From positions 292,018-356,017 of the forward strand of contig JAKMXF010000332.1 in the NCBI GenBank assembly GCA_024704765.1: a stretch of 64,000 nucleotides of DNA, given 5' to 3'. This stretch comes from Oopsacas minuta. Taxonomy: Eukaryota > Porifera > Hexactinellida > Lyssacinosida > Leucopsacidae. The notes below the pieces were generated by a model that was given only the letters and a program-made list of their open reading frames with translations, was not told the DNA's origin and did not search any database. This document shows, in pieces, positions 34,918 to 46,746 of the stretch; position 1 is the stretch's first letter; each line of letters opens with the position of its first letter. Both the position numbers and the translations under genes were made by a program.

Positions 34918-36260
34918 CAGGGTGTTTCAAAAGTATTGGCACTTCGAGTAACGTAAATTACATACTACATAGCATACACACATCATCGATTTTATTGGCC
35001 AATATAATCACCATGTAATTCTATTACTTTTCTAATCCTATCAGGCATACCACTAACTAAATTATTTAAAATATCCACATCAATACTGATCCAGGCCAAT
35101 TTGAGGTTCTGAATTAGGTTCTCAATTGTGTTCACTTGACCCAACTTATCCACCTTATCAGCTAATATAGACCATAAATTCTCGATAGGATTTAGGTTAG
35201 GAGAGTTGGCTGACCACTCACCTTTCTTCCAAAAGTGGGGGAAATTGTTTGTGCACCATTCTTGCATAGCTTTAGCCGTGTGTGCTGGAGCACCGTCCTG
35301 CATGAATAAAAAATCCGACATGTTTAACAACATTGATCTTACCACAATGCTACCTGTTTTAGAAGAATGGCTAATGGCATCAAGACAAGTAACTCCTAGT
35401 ATATCATCACGGTAATATGCTGCGTCTACAGATTGCTTTTGAGGAATTATGTGCAATTCTAGCAAGGCACGGTGTGACATCATGCCCCATACGATGACTT
35501 TAGCAGGAAATTTCACCTTGAAAACTGGGCTGATATCTTTGCCATTTTTGCTCCACACTCTATCCTTCTGTCGGTTTGGTGTTGAAAATAGTTCGAAGGG
35601 CGATTCGTCCGATCAAAGAGCCTTTCTCCAATCTTCAATTGTCCAATCCTTATGATTGTGGGCGAACAAAGCCGATTTCCCTTGATCCTCTCAGTAATTC
35701 GCGGGATTTGGGGCCATTTGAATGCTCTACCACCAAGATTTTTTGTCAGATGTCGATAGACAGTCGAAGATGAAGCAGAATAGCCCTTTTCAGCTAAGCC
35801 CTTGGCTATATTTCGGGTTGAATTTCTTCGTTTCTCCCAAGATTTCGCTATTGCTAGCTTAGCGGATCGATTTAGAGTTTTCGGACGGCCAGACCTTGCC
35901 TTTGTCTCCAATGAATGACCACATTTAGCTGCTGCCAGAATCTTTTAATGGAACGTAATCCAGCACCTAACCTCAGAGCAACATCTTCCTGTGATACACC
36001 AGGTTCCAGCATGCCTATTGCTTTAGAACTGACTGCAATTCCATGATCTCCGACATTCTTTATTCTAGTGTTTACGAATTACAAAAATAACGGAAAAAAT
36101 TGTGATTATCGACAATATATAATGTATTAGGATGAATAATGCGTTAGAATACTTGAACTAACATTATGATAAGGTAGTATTCAGATCTAACAGTATTTAC
36201 ATTGATAAACTAGATAGATGGTTTCATTAGAATAGGTGCCAAGACTTTTGAAACACCCAG
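34918..36260 (-). mobile_element. Tc1-like element, 1343 bp
   Basis: The left end reads CAGGGTGTTTCAAAAGTATT and the right, reversed, CTGGGTGTTTCAAAAGTCTT, with TA on both sides (34916-34917, 36261-36262). It sits at the junction between the Helitron and P-like remains. Confidence 0.92.
34992..36056 (-). pseudogene. Tc1-like transposase, near-intact core
   Basis: It starts at 36056 with MSEIMELQSVLKQ. HTH segments follow (RSGRPKTLNRSAKLAIAKS; SSTVYRHLTKNLG), then the catalytic core: VKFPAKVIVWGMMSHRALLE, FLFMQDGAPAHTAKAM (second Asp) and WSANSPNLNPIENLWSIL (Glu, with N replacing D in SPDLNP). The C-terminal 188 codons are uninterrupted. The lesions are two or three frameshifts or stops in the first half. 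It is the best preserved of the three Tc1 copies. Confidence 0.88.
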
Positions 36261-36279
36261 TATACCCAGACGATTTTGT

Positions 36280-37230
36280 TTGCTCTTTTTGAACAACGTG
36301 GTCTCCTGGTTGGATAGTTGGGTTAATCTACCTTTGTTGTCCGGAAAATTAACACCACAAACCTTTACCAGCTTTAGACATACATGTGAGGCATTACCAC
36401 TACTAGTCAAACAACTAACTAAAATTGTGGGCACCAATATCTTCTTACTACGGGAATACAAAATGATGCTTTAGAACACCATTTTGGGTTATACAGACAA
36501 ATGTTAGGGTCTTACTATCAAATATCTTTTAACCAAGGTTAAGAAAGCGAACGAAGACTCCAACTTTCCAACCTTTTAAACGTTTTTGATATAAAATATG
36601 GTTTGGGAGATAACGTTTCACTAAAAGAATACCTTAGGTAATTCGCAGACGATTATGAGTTTATAAGTGACGAAAAGCAACTCGATATAGAATCTTATAT
36701 GACTATATTGAATGATATCTCGCTCATTGAATTAGAAGTTTCTCAGATTGAATGCCTCATCTATATAGCAGGATATGCAGTCTTCTCTTACATAAAAAGT
36801 TAAATACTTCTCAATCTTGTTACGATCTTTAACAACAGATAGACTCCTAGAAGTTAATAATGATGTTGGTTCTCATTATACTTTGATTAATTTAGCAGAT
36901 CGAGGTTCTCTTAAATATCCTTCTTCTTGTGTAGTAGAGTCTGTTACTATCTTGTATAAAGCCTTTCTGATGATAGATAACAATGATTCCCTCAGCAAGA
37001 AATTCAATTCTGCACAGTCTCGTAGTTTGTTGGTACTCATTTCTATGACACTCATTTCAGAGAAATATACTGATGTTTGGAATGATTGTTGCTCCTGTGG
37101 CGTTTGGAATCGGGACATATTGAAGAAATTATGTGTTACATGGTCAAATATCATCTTGTCAAAGAGAGTCCGCAATTACAATTTTATGATTTTAAATAGG
37201 GATGAAACTAAGCTCAAAAAATACCAATAA
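36280..37230 (+). pseudogene. P-element/THAP9-like transposase, C-terminal half
   Basis: The plus strand reads GKLTPQTFTSFRHTCEALPL, then DALEHHFGLYRQMLGSYYQI (the family block with a DPLE..FG..RQ pattern). After frameshifts come IECLIYIAGYAVFSYIK (the YIAGY block) and LINLADRGSLKYPSSCVVES within an uninterrupted 137-codon end (36817-37230). This order is characteristic of P-element and THAP9 transposases. The THAP zinc finger and catalytic half are absent; the Tc1 element borders it on the left. Confidence 0.75.
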
Positions 37231-37559
37231 TTTTTCTTTGTTCTTTTTTAGATCATTTTACTGTTGAAGTTTGTGTTGAAGACTGAAGCTATTGTATTGT
37301 TATTCGATTTGTTATATTCAGCTGGACGTTTATGATAGTATAATATATTAGTGTTAATACTAATAAGAGAATGTATTATGTTATTTGTTGCATACTACAT
37401 ATACGTATTGTACTGCTAAATATATGGTTTGAATATTAAAATCTATTATGTTGACTTTTAATATTCGAATATTAAATAGATCAGGCCGGGTGTGGTAAAT
37501 CATTTAAACTGATGATTAATAATTAACTAGGAGCAGTAGAATCACAACTATAGATAATA
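37231..37559. other. No genes; 20-bp palindrome
   Basis: AT-rich. Contains the perfect palindrome TTTAATATTCGAATATTAAA at 37457-37476. Confidence 0.6.
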
Positions 37560-40500
37560 CATTATACTTTGAAAGTCGGTGGTAATGACAATCCATGGTC
37601 CAAAATTTCGATAGAGTGCCATTGCCTTAGTATATAGAATGCTATGCTTCAGCTTTAGACAGGCACACCCTTCAAGAAATCGGTCGGAGCGCCTCCGAAT
37701 TAACAGAACGTGGTCATGTATTTGGTCTCTGTAGCGTCCCAATCGTAGTCCTAGGTTGTGTCAACGTGACTGTAGATATTGGAGATCAACAGGTCGGGAC
37801 TTCGCGTTTCAAAGTAATCGATACTGACGAGAGGATCTTCATATTGGGCAGAGATTTTATGTCCAACTTTGATTCGGTTGAGTTCGACTGGGATAATTGC
37901 AAGGTATGTTTTGATGGTTTCTGGAAAGCATCGGTTGCTTCTTACAAGGGTGGGACTCCTTGGGATCGTTCTATCGTCGCCGAATGTTCGAATCAAGCTG
38001 ACAATACTTCTGAAATACACTATGACATCAACCCGAAATTGGACGGCGAGAGGCGAGAAGGACTAGCGCGTTTGCTTTGTGAGTTTGCTGATGTCTTCGT
38101 TTTGGATCCAAAGAAACCTACTCGGACGAATTTGGGTGAGCACCTGATTTACACGAATGGGGCTCAACCAGTCAAGCAACCACTACGCAGGATGCCTCCC
38201 ATATGGGAAGCCGAAGTGAATTGTCAAGTTGAGGAAATGCTACGGAATAGCGTTTGCCGACCTTCGAAATCTCCCTGGAACAGCTCCATTGTTTTGGTGA
38301 AAAGAAAGATGGCTCTTTGAGGTTTGCCATTGATTATCGAGCTTTGAATGACTTGACAAAGAAAGATTCGTATTCCATGCCTGACCCAAGGGTAATAATA
38401 GATAAGCTTCAAGGAAGTAACGTATTTCATTCCTGGACGCTGCATCAGCCTCTGCTGTGTGAAGGTTCGTGAGGAGGACGTTGAGAAGACTGCATTCAGC
38501 ATGCCGAGGGGACATTATGAGATGTTGGTTATGGCGTTTGGATTGTGCAACTCCCGAAGTACATTCCAGAGGGTAATGGATACCGCGCTCTATTCCGCCA
38601 TCAACACGGAGTCGTATGTAGACGATTGCTTAACTCATTCAGCCAATTGGAATCAGCACATGTCGGATTTGAGGGTGGCTCTGTCCTGCTTACGCAGCGC
38701 GAATATCCAGTTCTGGCGTGATAAGTGTCGTTTCGGTTACGACACTGGTGAGTTCCTGGGTCATACGATCTCCCCCTGGGGGCGCACTCCATCCCCATCC
38801 TTGGTAAAGAGCTTAACTGACTTTAAGCCTCCCTCGACAGTGAAGGAACTACAGAGGTTCCTTGGAATGGCTGACTTTTATCGTGACTATATTCCTGCTT
38901 TCGCACAGATATCCGAGCCTCTCTACCAACTGACTAGAAAGGGACATGCTTGGGATTGGAATGGTGAGAGGCAGTCTAGCTCTAGAAACTCAAGGCGAAA
39001 CTGACTAAGGAGCCGCCACCCTTTCCTTTCCCATGTGGGATAAGCCTTTCTACATTGAAGCTGATGCTAGCGATGTTTCAGTCTCTGGAGTACTCTCTCA
39101 GAAAGATTCAAGGTTACAACCTATAAGCTACTTCTTGTCGTCAATGACCTAAACTCAGAGAAATTACAGCGCAGCAGAAGGAGATGTGGGCCCTAGTAGC
39201 TGCAACACGGCACTGGTACGATTCTCTAAAAGCAGCAGACAGTGTTTACTTAGCAAACGACCACAATCTGCTCGCTTGATTACGAACTCAGAAAGATCCC
39301 CGACACACCTTCGCTAGGTGGATCCTAGAGCTGGAAGAACTTGACTATACAATATTATATCGAAAAGGAAGTGAAAATGTAGTGGGGGATTGTTTGAGTA
39401 GGAGCCAGACAGATTTTAATACTGCGATTAATGACGATTCGAGGTTCTTTGAAGACAAGGTTTACCAGCTCATTGCAAATCTGGACTGGGAGCAGGAGAT
39501 AAAAACGAACAATCTGATGATCCTTCTATTTCGTTCGCCATACAACAGATCGAGAATGGGGGTAGTGTGGCCAGAGGGAGGTATAAGAACGATTCAAGGA
39601 TGAGGATTTCAAAAGGTTTGTTGTGTCGCGGGACAAGAGTGGTCATACCACCCATGTTGAGGGAAAGGGTCATACGAATGGTCCATAACTTCGGGCACAT
39701 GGGTCACCTTAAAACAGCAGATGAGTTAAAAATGCGATATTTCTGGAAGGGTATGTATAAAGACGTGGAGGAAATTTGCTCGCGGTGTCTTGTTTGCCTC
39801 AAGCCCAAACACCACAACAAGCCGAAGGAAACACTCCAGCCCTATATAGTAGAAGAGCTGGCACCAGGAGTGCGTTAGCTTTTGACATCGCTACATTGCC
39901 ATGGGCAGATACTGGTGACCGATATTTTCTACTGATGGTAGATATGTTTTCACGCCTAGTGGAATTAGGTCCGATGAAGGATCAGAGCGCTGAATCAATA
40001 ATAGACGCCGTTAAGTCTGGATGGATCTTCAGGCACGGATTATCTCGTATTGTTGTGACGGATCAAGGCAGGAAAGTCGATGGTGTAGCGATGAACGAGT
40101 TGTGTACGCAGCTAGGTATTGAAAAAAAGGCGTTCCTCCCCTTACCATCCGAAGGGAGATGGACTGGCTGAGCACAGCATTGGGACGGTCAAGCAAGTAA
40201 TGCTTTGCTTGCTTGCAGATAGGAAGTTGAGGAAGACCGAATGGCCGTTACTACTAAACGAAGTATCATTTACGTGTAACTCTCTTAGAAATTCATCAAC
40301 AGGTCTGAGCCCGAATGAGATATTTTACAGTGAGAAACTTAGGAATAGCTTAGACTTGAACATCGGCTATTCAGTCAACGAGGGTGTTACAAGTGAAGAA
40401 TATTATGAGCAGCTTAGGGACAGGAGAAATCGACTTGAGGAGATTGGTAGAGAAAACGCTGAAGAAGCATATAGAAGGACAAAGCTGTTCCATGATCGAG

Positions 40501-41118
40501 GAAAGGTGGATTCTGATATCGGAGAAGATGATCAAGTCATTCTTAAGGATCGGTCAGGCGTAGCAGTTTAGACCCAATCTTCATAGGTCCATATATTGTT
40601 GTCGCAAGAAGAAGGACGAACGTTCGAATACTCGAACCAACGAGTAAGAAGGAGAAGTGGGTACACCTGAGCAGGTGCAAAGCTTTTCGCAGGATGACAT
40701 ATTGTAGTCCTCAGATGATAAGCACCGATAATTTAGCAGGAGAGTATATTCATCCCGAAGAAGAAGGAAATGAGGGGCTTAGCGAAGTAGAAGGAGAAGA
40801 AGAAGACAATAACCCTACTAGAGTAGGGGAAGGGATTGGAGGAGAGGCGAAACCAAAACGCCAAAGAAGGAAGACTGAATTCTTTGCAGAACCTATTCCT
40901 TGGGATGTAATGAAATGACAAGGATCAAGATTGGGCCCCTTGGATAGAAGGAGGGGGTGATGCTATAGTATTAGAGGATAGCTTGTTAGTTAACCATAAG
41001 TTAGTACGTAGCTTTAATAGTTATGTAGAATAGAGTAGGCTAATTTTGAGCAACTTACTTATTACTATTTCTTTCGGACATACTTGATTAAACCTATATC
41101 GCTTGTCTCATAACACAC
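37560..41118 (+). mobile_element. Ty3/gypsy retrotransposon, 5'-truncated
   Basis: Protease end, reverse transcriptase, RNase H and integrase are in the order of Ty3/gypsy. A polypurine tract (GAAGGAGGGGG) directly precedes TGATGCTATAGTATTAG at about 40958, the expected start of the 3' LTR. A plausible LTR end, ...CATAACA, is near 41116. No 5' LTR, primer-binding site or gag was found upstream, so the left end is missing. No envelope-like gene was seen. Confidence 0.85.
37600..40918 (+). pseudogene. gypsy pol polyprotein, broken
   Basis: Segments in order: protease C-terminus (FILGRDFM, near 37840), RT start (PLRRMPPIWEAEV), RT core with YVDD at about 38611, thumb (LQRFLGMADFYRDYIPAFA), RNase H (FYIEADASD; YSAAEGEMWAL), and integrase zinc finger (HNFGHMGHL, CSRCLVC). 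The integrase core shows Asp in FDIATLP and VTDQGRK and Glu in GLAEHSIG. A C-terminal GPYIV module and a charged acidic tail end at 40918. At least five frameshifts or stops separate them (for example near 38320, 39000, 39160, 39600, 39880, 40570). GC is higher than in the surroundings, suggesting a comparatively recent arrival. Confidence 0.9.
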
Positions 41119-41649
41119 CATTCGATAGCAAATATGCGACTCACTATTACCAAATAATGAATCTTAAGGGGCTAAGTCAAAGGAATTAGACAATTCAGAC
41201 AATTTAAAGTCAATTTTTGCGAAAATGACACAGCAAAATATAAAACCACAAGTGTCAACTCGAAATAATCATCAAATTTATGTCTCGTATTTTCCTCGAA
41301 AAGAGTGAAGGCAACTTTTGCCTTAGGTAGAAGTTGACCCGCCGACGATTTATACTTTCCTCGATCCGGCCTAGTTTGTAAGATTAGTAAGTAGGTTTCT
41401 TGACTTGCCACACGAAATCTGTCTACATCGACAACTTCACTACTATTAGCAACTCTGAGTAATGCAGATAAAATCCTGAATCTGTTAGAGCCTCTCCATT
41501 AATATTTGGTACAAACGATAAAGCGGTCTAAAACACGGTTTTGTATATGAAAAAATGTGCTTTCCATGTACCAGTACTTGTGTTCCCACTTCCTCTGGAT
41601 GGTCGAATTATAAGTTCGTAAGCTCATGGATACGCATACTTGCATACTA
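41119..41649. other. Unassigned sequence with one minus-strand frame
   Basis: A 79-codon minus-strand frame at 41172-41411 (VASQETYLLILQTRPDRGKY near its start) looks non-random but is not recognised. It could be the end of the RAG1-like gene to its right or a separate fragment. Confidence 0.3.
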
Positions 41650-43135
41650 AACCCCGATAATCTCGCACCATTTGATCCTCAGTACACTTGGACTTTCCTG
41701 CTACAACTCGGCAGATGAGGTTCAAGAACTAATCTAAAATGCTCAGATAAGAATGTAAAGATGCTGCAGGAAATACATCAATGCCATTTGCAAGTTCGTG
41801 TGTAATCCCACACCATTGCTTTGTATTGTAGCTCATTAGCTCTTCTCCATCAGAGGTTAACTGACGGATTATCTCTTTGATATCCTCTATCAAACAATCC
41901 AAAGGAACACGCAAGCAACTTTCGTAATATTATTTATATCACTTCGGGTGCTTTGCAGGCAATACATGGCGCTCATCCTTTACCTGTCATTGTTGCCAAG
42001 GTTTTGCCGTCAAACATTGAAGCTTTGACTTCTACTTTAACATGGCGATTTTGGTGATCAAAACCATTTACATTAAGTGAAAAAATTTCAAGGTTTAGTA
42101 ACTTGCTCGATTCTATTTCAGTGTCAATAGTCTCCTTTTGGTAAATAAGTGCTACTGGTTGGTTTGGAAAACACGAGTTAGGATGCCGACTTTCCCACAG
42201 AACATTCCCGAATCGCTCTATTACCTGAAGGGGTGAAACCATGAAGACAATATAATTTGACCGGTCAAAATTCAAGTCTGATAATAACCCAGGAGAGGTA
42301 TGAGATCCAGAACCATCCAGTCCATGCTTGATTTTGAGTGTTAATGGATAAAAGTGTGGTGCAGGAATATTAGCACAGATTCTTTTAATAACCAATCAAA
42401 GAGAAGATTACATGCGATGGGTAAGATATATAGACCCCTATAGGATTGGAAACATTTGGATACCAGTTAATGTTGGAACAATGGACTTTCTAATTTCATT
42501 AATCGTTTAGCAAGTTGCCAAAACGAGGCCTTCTGATTGGAGATAATATTTAAGATCTCTCCATTTTCCTTTTCCGAGCTTAAGTATTTATGCTAAGAAT
42601 GTTGATTTTTTTGGTGAAACAATGTTACTACGGGTTGGTATCGATTCTTTGTTATAGATTTTCTAAGCGATTTTTGCGATGCCTTTAATATCAATTTGTT
42701 CTACAGCTACAATATACAAGAGGAGAGCAACGTAGCGAATAACAGAAATATTTTCAAGTTGTGCTAACTGAAGGATGGAAATAAGTATCCCAGTCTGAAT
42801 AAGCCTGATCTTTTAGAATCAACTTGAATTTCATCAATTGATTTTCTCCTTCCTACATTTGGAACCAATATAACACCTCTTTCTACATCACAGCCTGAAA
42901 CAGAAAGAAATGATTGGGTACTCTTAGGTTTAACAGGGATCCATGGAATACTTGCACACCACCAATCACCATCTACGCTCTCAATAGATTTCTTACTCTT
43001 TCTGACATTAGTTGATATCTTAGATATTAGAGAGCATACAGAATGTCTCTTGTTTTCCTCGAGATTTAGTAAACGCACCACTTCATCTACTGCATGATTG
43101 ATATCATAGTCGTGAGCCTTCAATATGATAGCCAA
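41650..43135 (-). pseudogene. RAG1/Transib-like transposase, copy 1
   Basis: Minus-strand pieces: an N-terminal block (42764-43135) with KSIESVDGDWW, paralogous to GDWW in copy 2. The main frame (41973-42395) has LKIKHGLDGSGSHTSPG, where the first catalytic Asp is expected. Next come WESRHPNSCFPNQPVALIYQ, VKVEVKASMFDGKTLATMTG and, after a frameshift, CIACKAP (zinc-binding CxxC). Further frames read GITHELANGIDVFPAASLHS (41800) and FLNLICRVVAGKSK. Order and residues parallel the RAG1/Transib core. The C-terminal block containing the last catalytic Glu was not found, so this copy is 3'-truncated or too decayed. Confidence 0.62.
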
Positions 43136-43699
43136 GTCAAGATAATTATTGCGTGATATTGGTTTAAAATAACCATGTAATTACATTACATTACATTGCA
43201 CCATAGCAACGTAGATGTGAGAATGGAATTTGACAAAATTGAATATGTTCCGCAATGAAGCTGCATTTGTACTTTTAATATGATGTTTATATTACTTTAC
43301 ATGAATATATACTAAAAATTCAGGGTGGAAACTAGTGGAAACAAATTATGCTGCGCCAATATGGCTTATGTCCGAGAGTAATTTCTACAAATTTTTCACA
43401 GTATTGTATCAGTAATATCTTATTAACCTTTTCTTTCCTGAATAAAATGAATAACATATTCAAATTCAGCCCACTCATTTTGCTTGGAAAGCAATGTAAA
43501 TGAACAATAGAATACATCATAAATTCAACAGATTACTAAAATAGCTTCTGTCATTGGATATAATGGATGTCTAACATAGAATACAGCAATGAAGTCCTAC
43601 ATTTGGATGACCACAAAAATAGAACTACTTAACTATTTCATCTGATACTTTACATATTGCTCATTGAATACATCTAGAAACTATTTCATAATTCTAAAT
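43136..43699. other. No recognised features
   Basis: AT-rich; a short tandem TTACA run near 43180. No credible coding. Confidence 0.4.
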
Positions 43700-45089
43700 C
43701 AGGGGTCTTCAACCTGCGACTCGCGGGATAATTCTTGTTTTGTTTATTTTGTCTTCACTTTGTTAATTTTGAAATTTGTTGTATTTTATTCAACAGATAT
43801 TGTGAATATACTTAAATAGTAGCACTTTTTTGTTTCTCAATTCTGGAAACCTTGATGGTGTTTAAAGTGTATAGAAGACCTTTGTTGTCTTCAGTAATTA
43901 ATTTAAGTCTTCAGTCAATATTCAAATACAAACAAAAGTATAAATCAGAAGTATTTGACAATATACAATTTCATTTTCGGATTTCAAATACTCTCAAAAT
44001 ACACATTCTTTATTATTCATTAATTATTTACGTATCCACTATGGCTACTTCTACGTCGAAAAAGCGGAAGATACAAGAAGAAAATCGGTCATTCAAGATA
44101 GAATGGGAAATTAAGTATTTTTGCGTGGAGGACAGTGGCAAGTTCATTTGCCTAATATGCCGTGAAACAATAGCTTCCGCTAAAAAAGGAAACTTTGAAA
44201 GGCATTACAATACCAAACACCAATCAAATTTTGTGGGAATTCTTGGGGAATCACGAAAGACTAAACTAGACAATCTTAAAAGAAACTTGAAGAGTGAACA
44301 ATCAATCTTTTCAAAAAATGATAATTCGGTTAAGTCTATCACAGCAGTTAGCTTTGCTATCAGTAATATAATCGCGAAACGTATGAAACCATTTACGGAA
44401 GGTGAATTTATGAAGGAATGCCTAAATGAATTCGCTGATCAATGTTGTCCAGACAAAAAACAACTAATACAGCAGGTATCCTTGAGCGCTACGGCAGTAA
44501 TGCGTCGAGTGGAATCAATTTCTAAAGATATTCATACACAACTATTGGAAAAGACAAGTTGTTTTAGTTTCTGTAGCTTGGCACTTGATGAAAGTAAAGA
44601 TATTTGTGATATTGAGCAATTGGCAATCTGGATAAGAGGCGTTGATGAAAACTTCAACATTACCGAGGAATTACTGTCTCTGCGTTCTATGCATGGAAGA
44701 ACTCGTGGCATTGATATTTTCGAAGAGTTTCTTAAGATTGTGTCGGAAAACAACATTCCTGCCTTAAAGTTATCTGGCATTTCAACAGATGGAGCTCCAT
44801 CAATGCTTGGTACAGGTTCAGGGTTTAAAGGTCAAGTTCTACGATGGTTGACAGAAAATAATGTGACAGAAATATCATGGTGTCACTGTATTATTCATCA
44901 AGAGGCCCTATGTGTGAAAACACTTGGACTGGAAAATGTTATGAAGTTGATAGTAGACGTTGTAAATTTTATCAGATCTAATGAGTGAATGATAGAGAAT
45001 TTAAAGAATTTTTGAAAGTTCTCGATTCAGATTACGGAGATGTATTATATTTTACAAGTGTTAGGTGGCTGAGTAGAGTAGTTCTTAAG

Positions 45090-46746
45090 GAGTCTTGCCG
45101 CGAACTTTGTATTACGATATGGGCTATTTTTTAAAGTATATGCTATTCTACTTCCTTAATGTATTCCAGTTCGTTGGACTTGCCAAACTAAGAGATAATA
45201 ATCATAAACCCCGATGTATCTAGTGTGTATTACGAATTGGGCATGAAAAGGTGGCAAAAGTCCTCCCATAGGCGTAACATTAAAGTTTGGGACATATTTT
45301 CTAATGTTTTTTGAAGAAGGACTATTGCCTAAGACCCATAAATTGTTATATATGCTTACCATATGTAGTTCTAATTTCTGGACCACAATTAGGCCCGAGT
45401 ACGGCTCCAATAAGAAGATATTAACGGTTGAAGGGGGATTTGGTAAAAATAGGCTAAAAACCGGAGTCCGCAGGACTTAGGGTGGGATATCATGAAAATT
45501 ATTCGTTCATTCATTCCAAATGTGGTCCAGATTTTAGATAACAGTGTATAAATGCTTCCCCAAAATTTTCAGAGCATAAGAATTAGTCTTTCTTCAAAAA
45601 ACAATAGACTATATGGCGAAAAACATAGTTTTGAGATAATTGAAGTTAAAGATTCATAAAATATATCTTTTGAATATATACATATCATAGTGGTGTTTCG
45701 TCCCGCTAGGACTCATCAGTTAAGCTATGCCTTGTCTTAAGACAACACCTTCTCTTAACTGTTAACAAACAATAAAAAATAAGTCAAAAGGTGTAATAAT
45801 TTCAACTCAAGACTGGGTACAGCATGGAGATCATCAAGTGATCAATCAAGCCCACTGTCCAGTTCTGTACATCTCTGATAGAAAGATCAAAAGGAGTAAA
45901 TAAATATTGTATAAGACTAAGTTAGTAAGTGTAAAAGATATTATTAGAGCCAAAAATACAATCACTATTGTATCTAAGTAAAGCTATAACATGGTGTTTA
46001 TACCACCCAAGTAGTAGAAATTACGTATATACGAGTATGCACATACTCTCTTATGCATATTCTCTAAGAAAGTATCATATAAAATGCATTGTATATAGCA
46101 ATAGCATAACGAGTAATGTCACAAATTCAAGAACTCAAAAATTTTATTTCTATCGCTCAGCACCCCTAGAATCGGGAGGCCTTAATCAAGATTCTCGGAG
46201 ACGTGAAAAGGGAGAAACATGAACGTGAGCAGGTCGCTCGCCTCTTTGCAAAATGGAAACGTTTTGCAAGGGGGGACGATCGCGACGTTCAATGCGGCCC
46301 ATTCCACGTGCAAAGAGGGTCAAGGCCAATGATCTACGTATACAGTGGGCATTAATTTGGTGGAGTTCTTCCGCCCAATGTCAATCTAATACGTATGCAT
46401 TGCGAACTTTCCGTGAGGAAAGTGACCGACGCAGGTTCTGGGAGGCTTCGTAGCGAGCTGGCTTTTTTTAAAGCCCGCAGGAAATGATGAATCTGATCCT
46501 GCGTCATTTTTACACGAAAGAGTAAACGCATGAATTAATAATAACTTGGGATCAAATATATAATTTTGAAAAATGTCTATTTTTAGAAGAAGATGACGCC
46601 ACAAATTGTTACATAACTCACACTAGAATATTCGGATTTGAAAAATTTCAATGTAGGAATGATAACAATACATGTGAGTATGTTTCCAAATAATAAACTC
46701 AATAAAAAAATTTGCCTAAAAATGACAAAATTTCGCGGCAAGACAC
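45090..46746. mobile_element. 1.65-kb insertion carrying a hammerhead ribozyme
   Basis: The insertion interrupts the hAT frame between GTTCTTAAG and CTTAAAAGAGTT. Its ends are inverted: GAGTCTTGCCGCGAACTTTG at left and, reversed, GTGTCTTGCCGCGAAATTTT at right. A CTTAA(G/A) flank repeats on both sides, so the target duplication is 6-8 bp and imperfect. It has no transposase. Content includes the hammerhead motif at 45689-45749 and a GC-richer stretch at about 46150-46480 with a 60-codon open frame (EALIKILGDVKREKHEREQV) of unknown identity. Superfamily is unresolved. Confidence 0.75.
45689..45749 (-). ncRNA. Type III hammerhead ribozyme motif
   Basis: On the minus strand the core CTGATGA (45719-45713) is followed by a GTCC-TAGCG-GGAC stem II, then GAA and A-C (45699-45695). 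The cleavage triplet GTC is at 45743-45741. Stem I is TTAAG/CTTAA (45740-45736 with 45724-45720) closed by an 11-nt loop. Stem III pairs upstream GGTGTTGT with downstream ACACCACT with one mismatch and one G-U pair. All invariant core positions are present. Helix III is open, so the permutation is type III, and cleavage is predicted between 45741 and 45740. Confidence 0.88.

Noticed and set aside
40958-41118. Complete gypsy LTR pair
   Set aside because: Only the 3' LTR start next to a polypurine tract can be supported; no matching 5' LTR was found before 37560.
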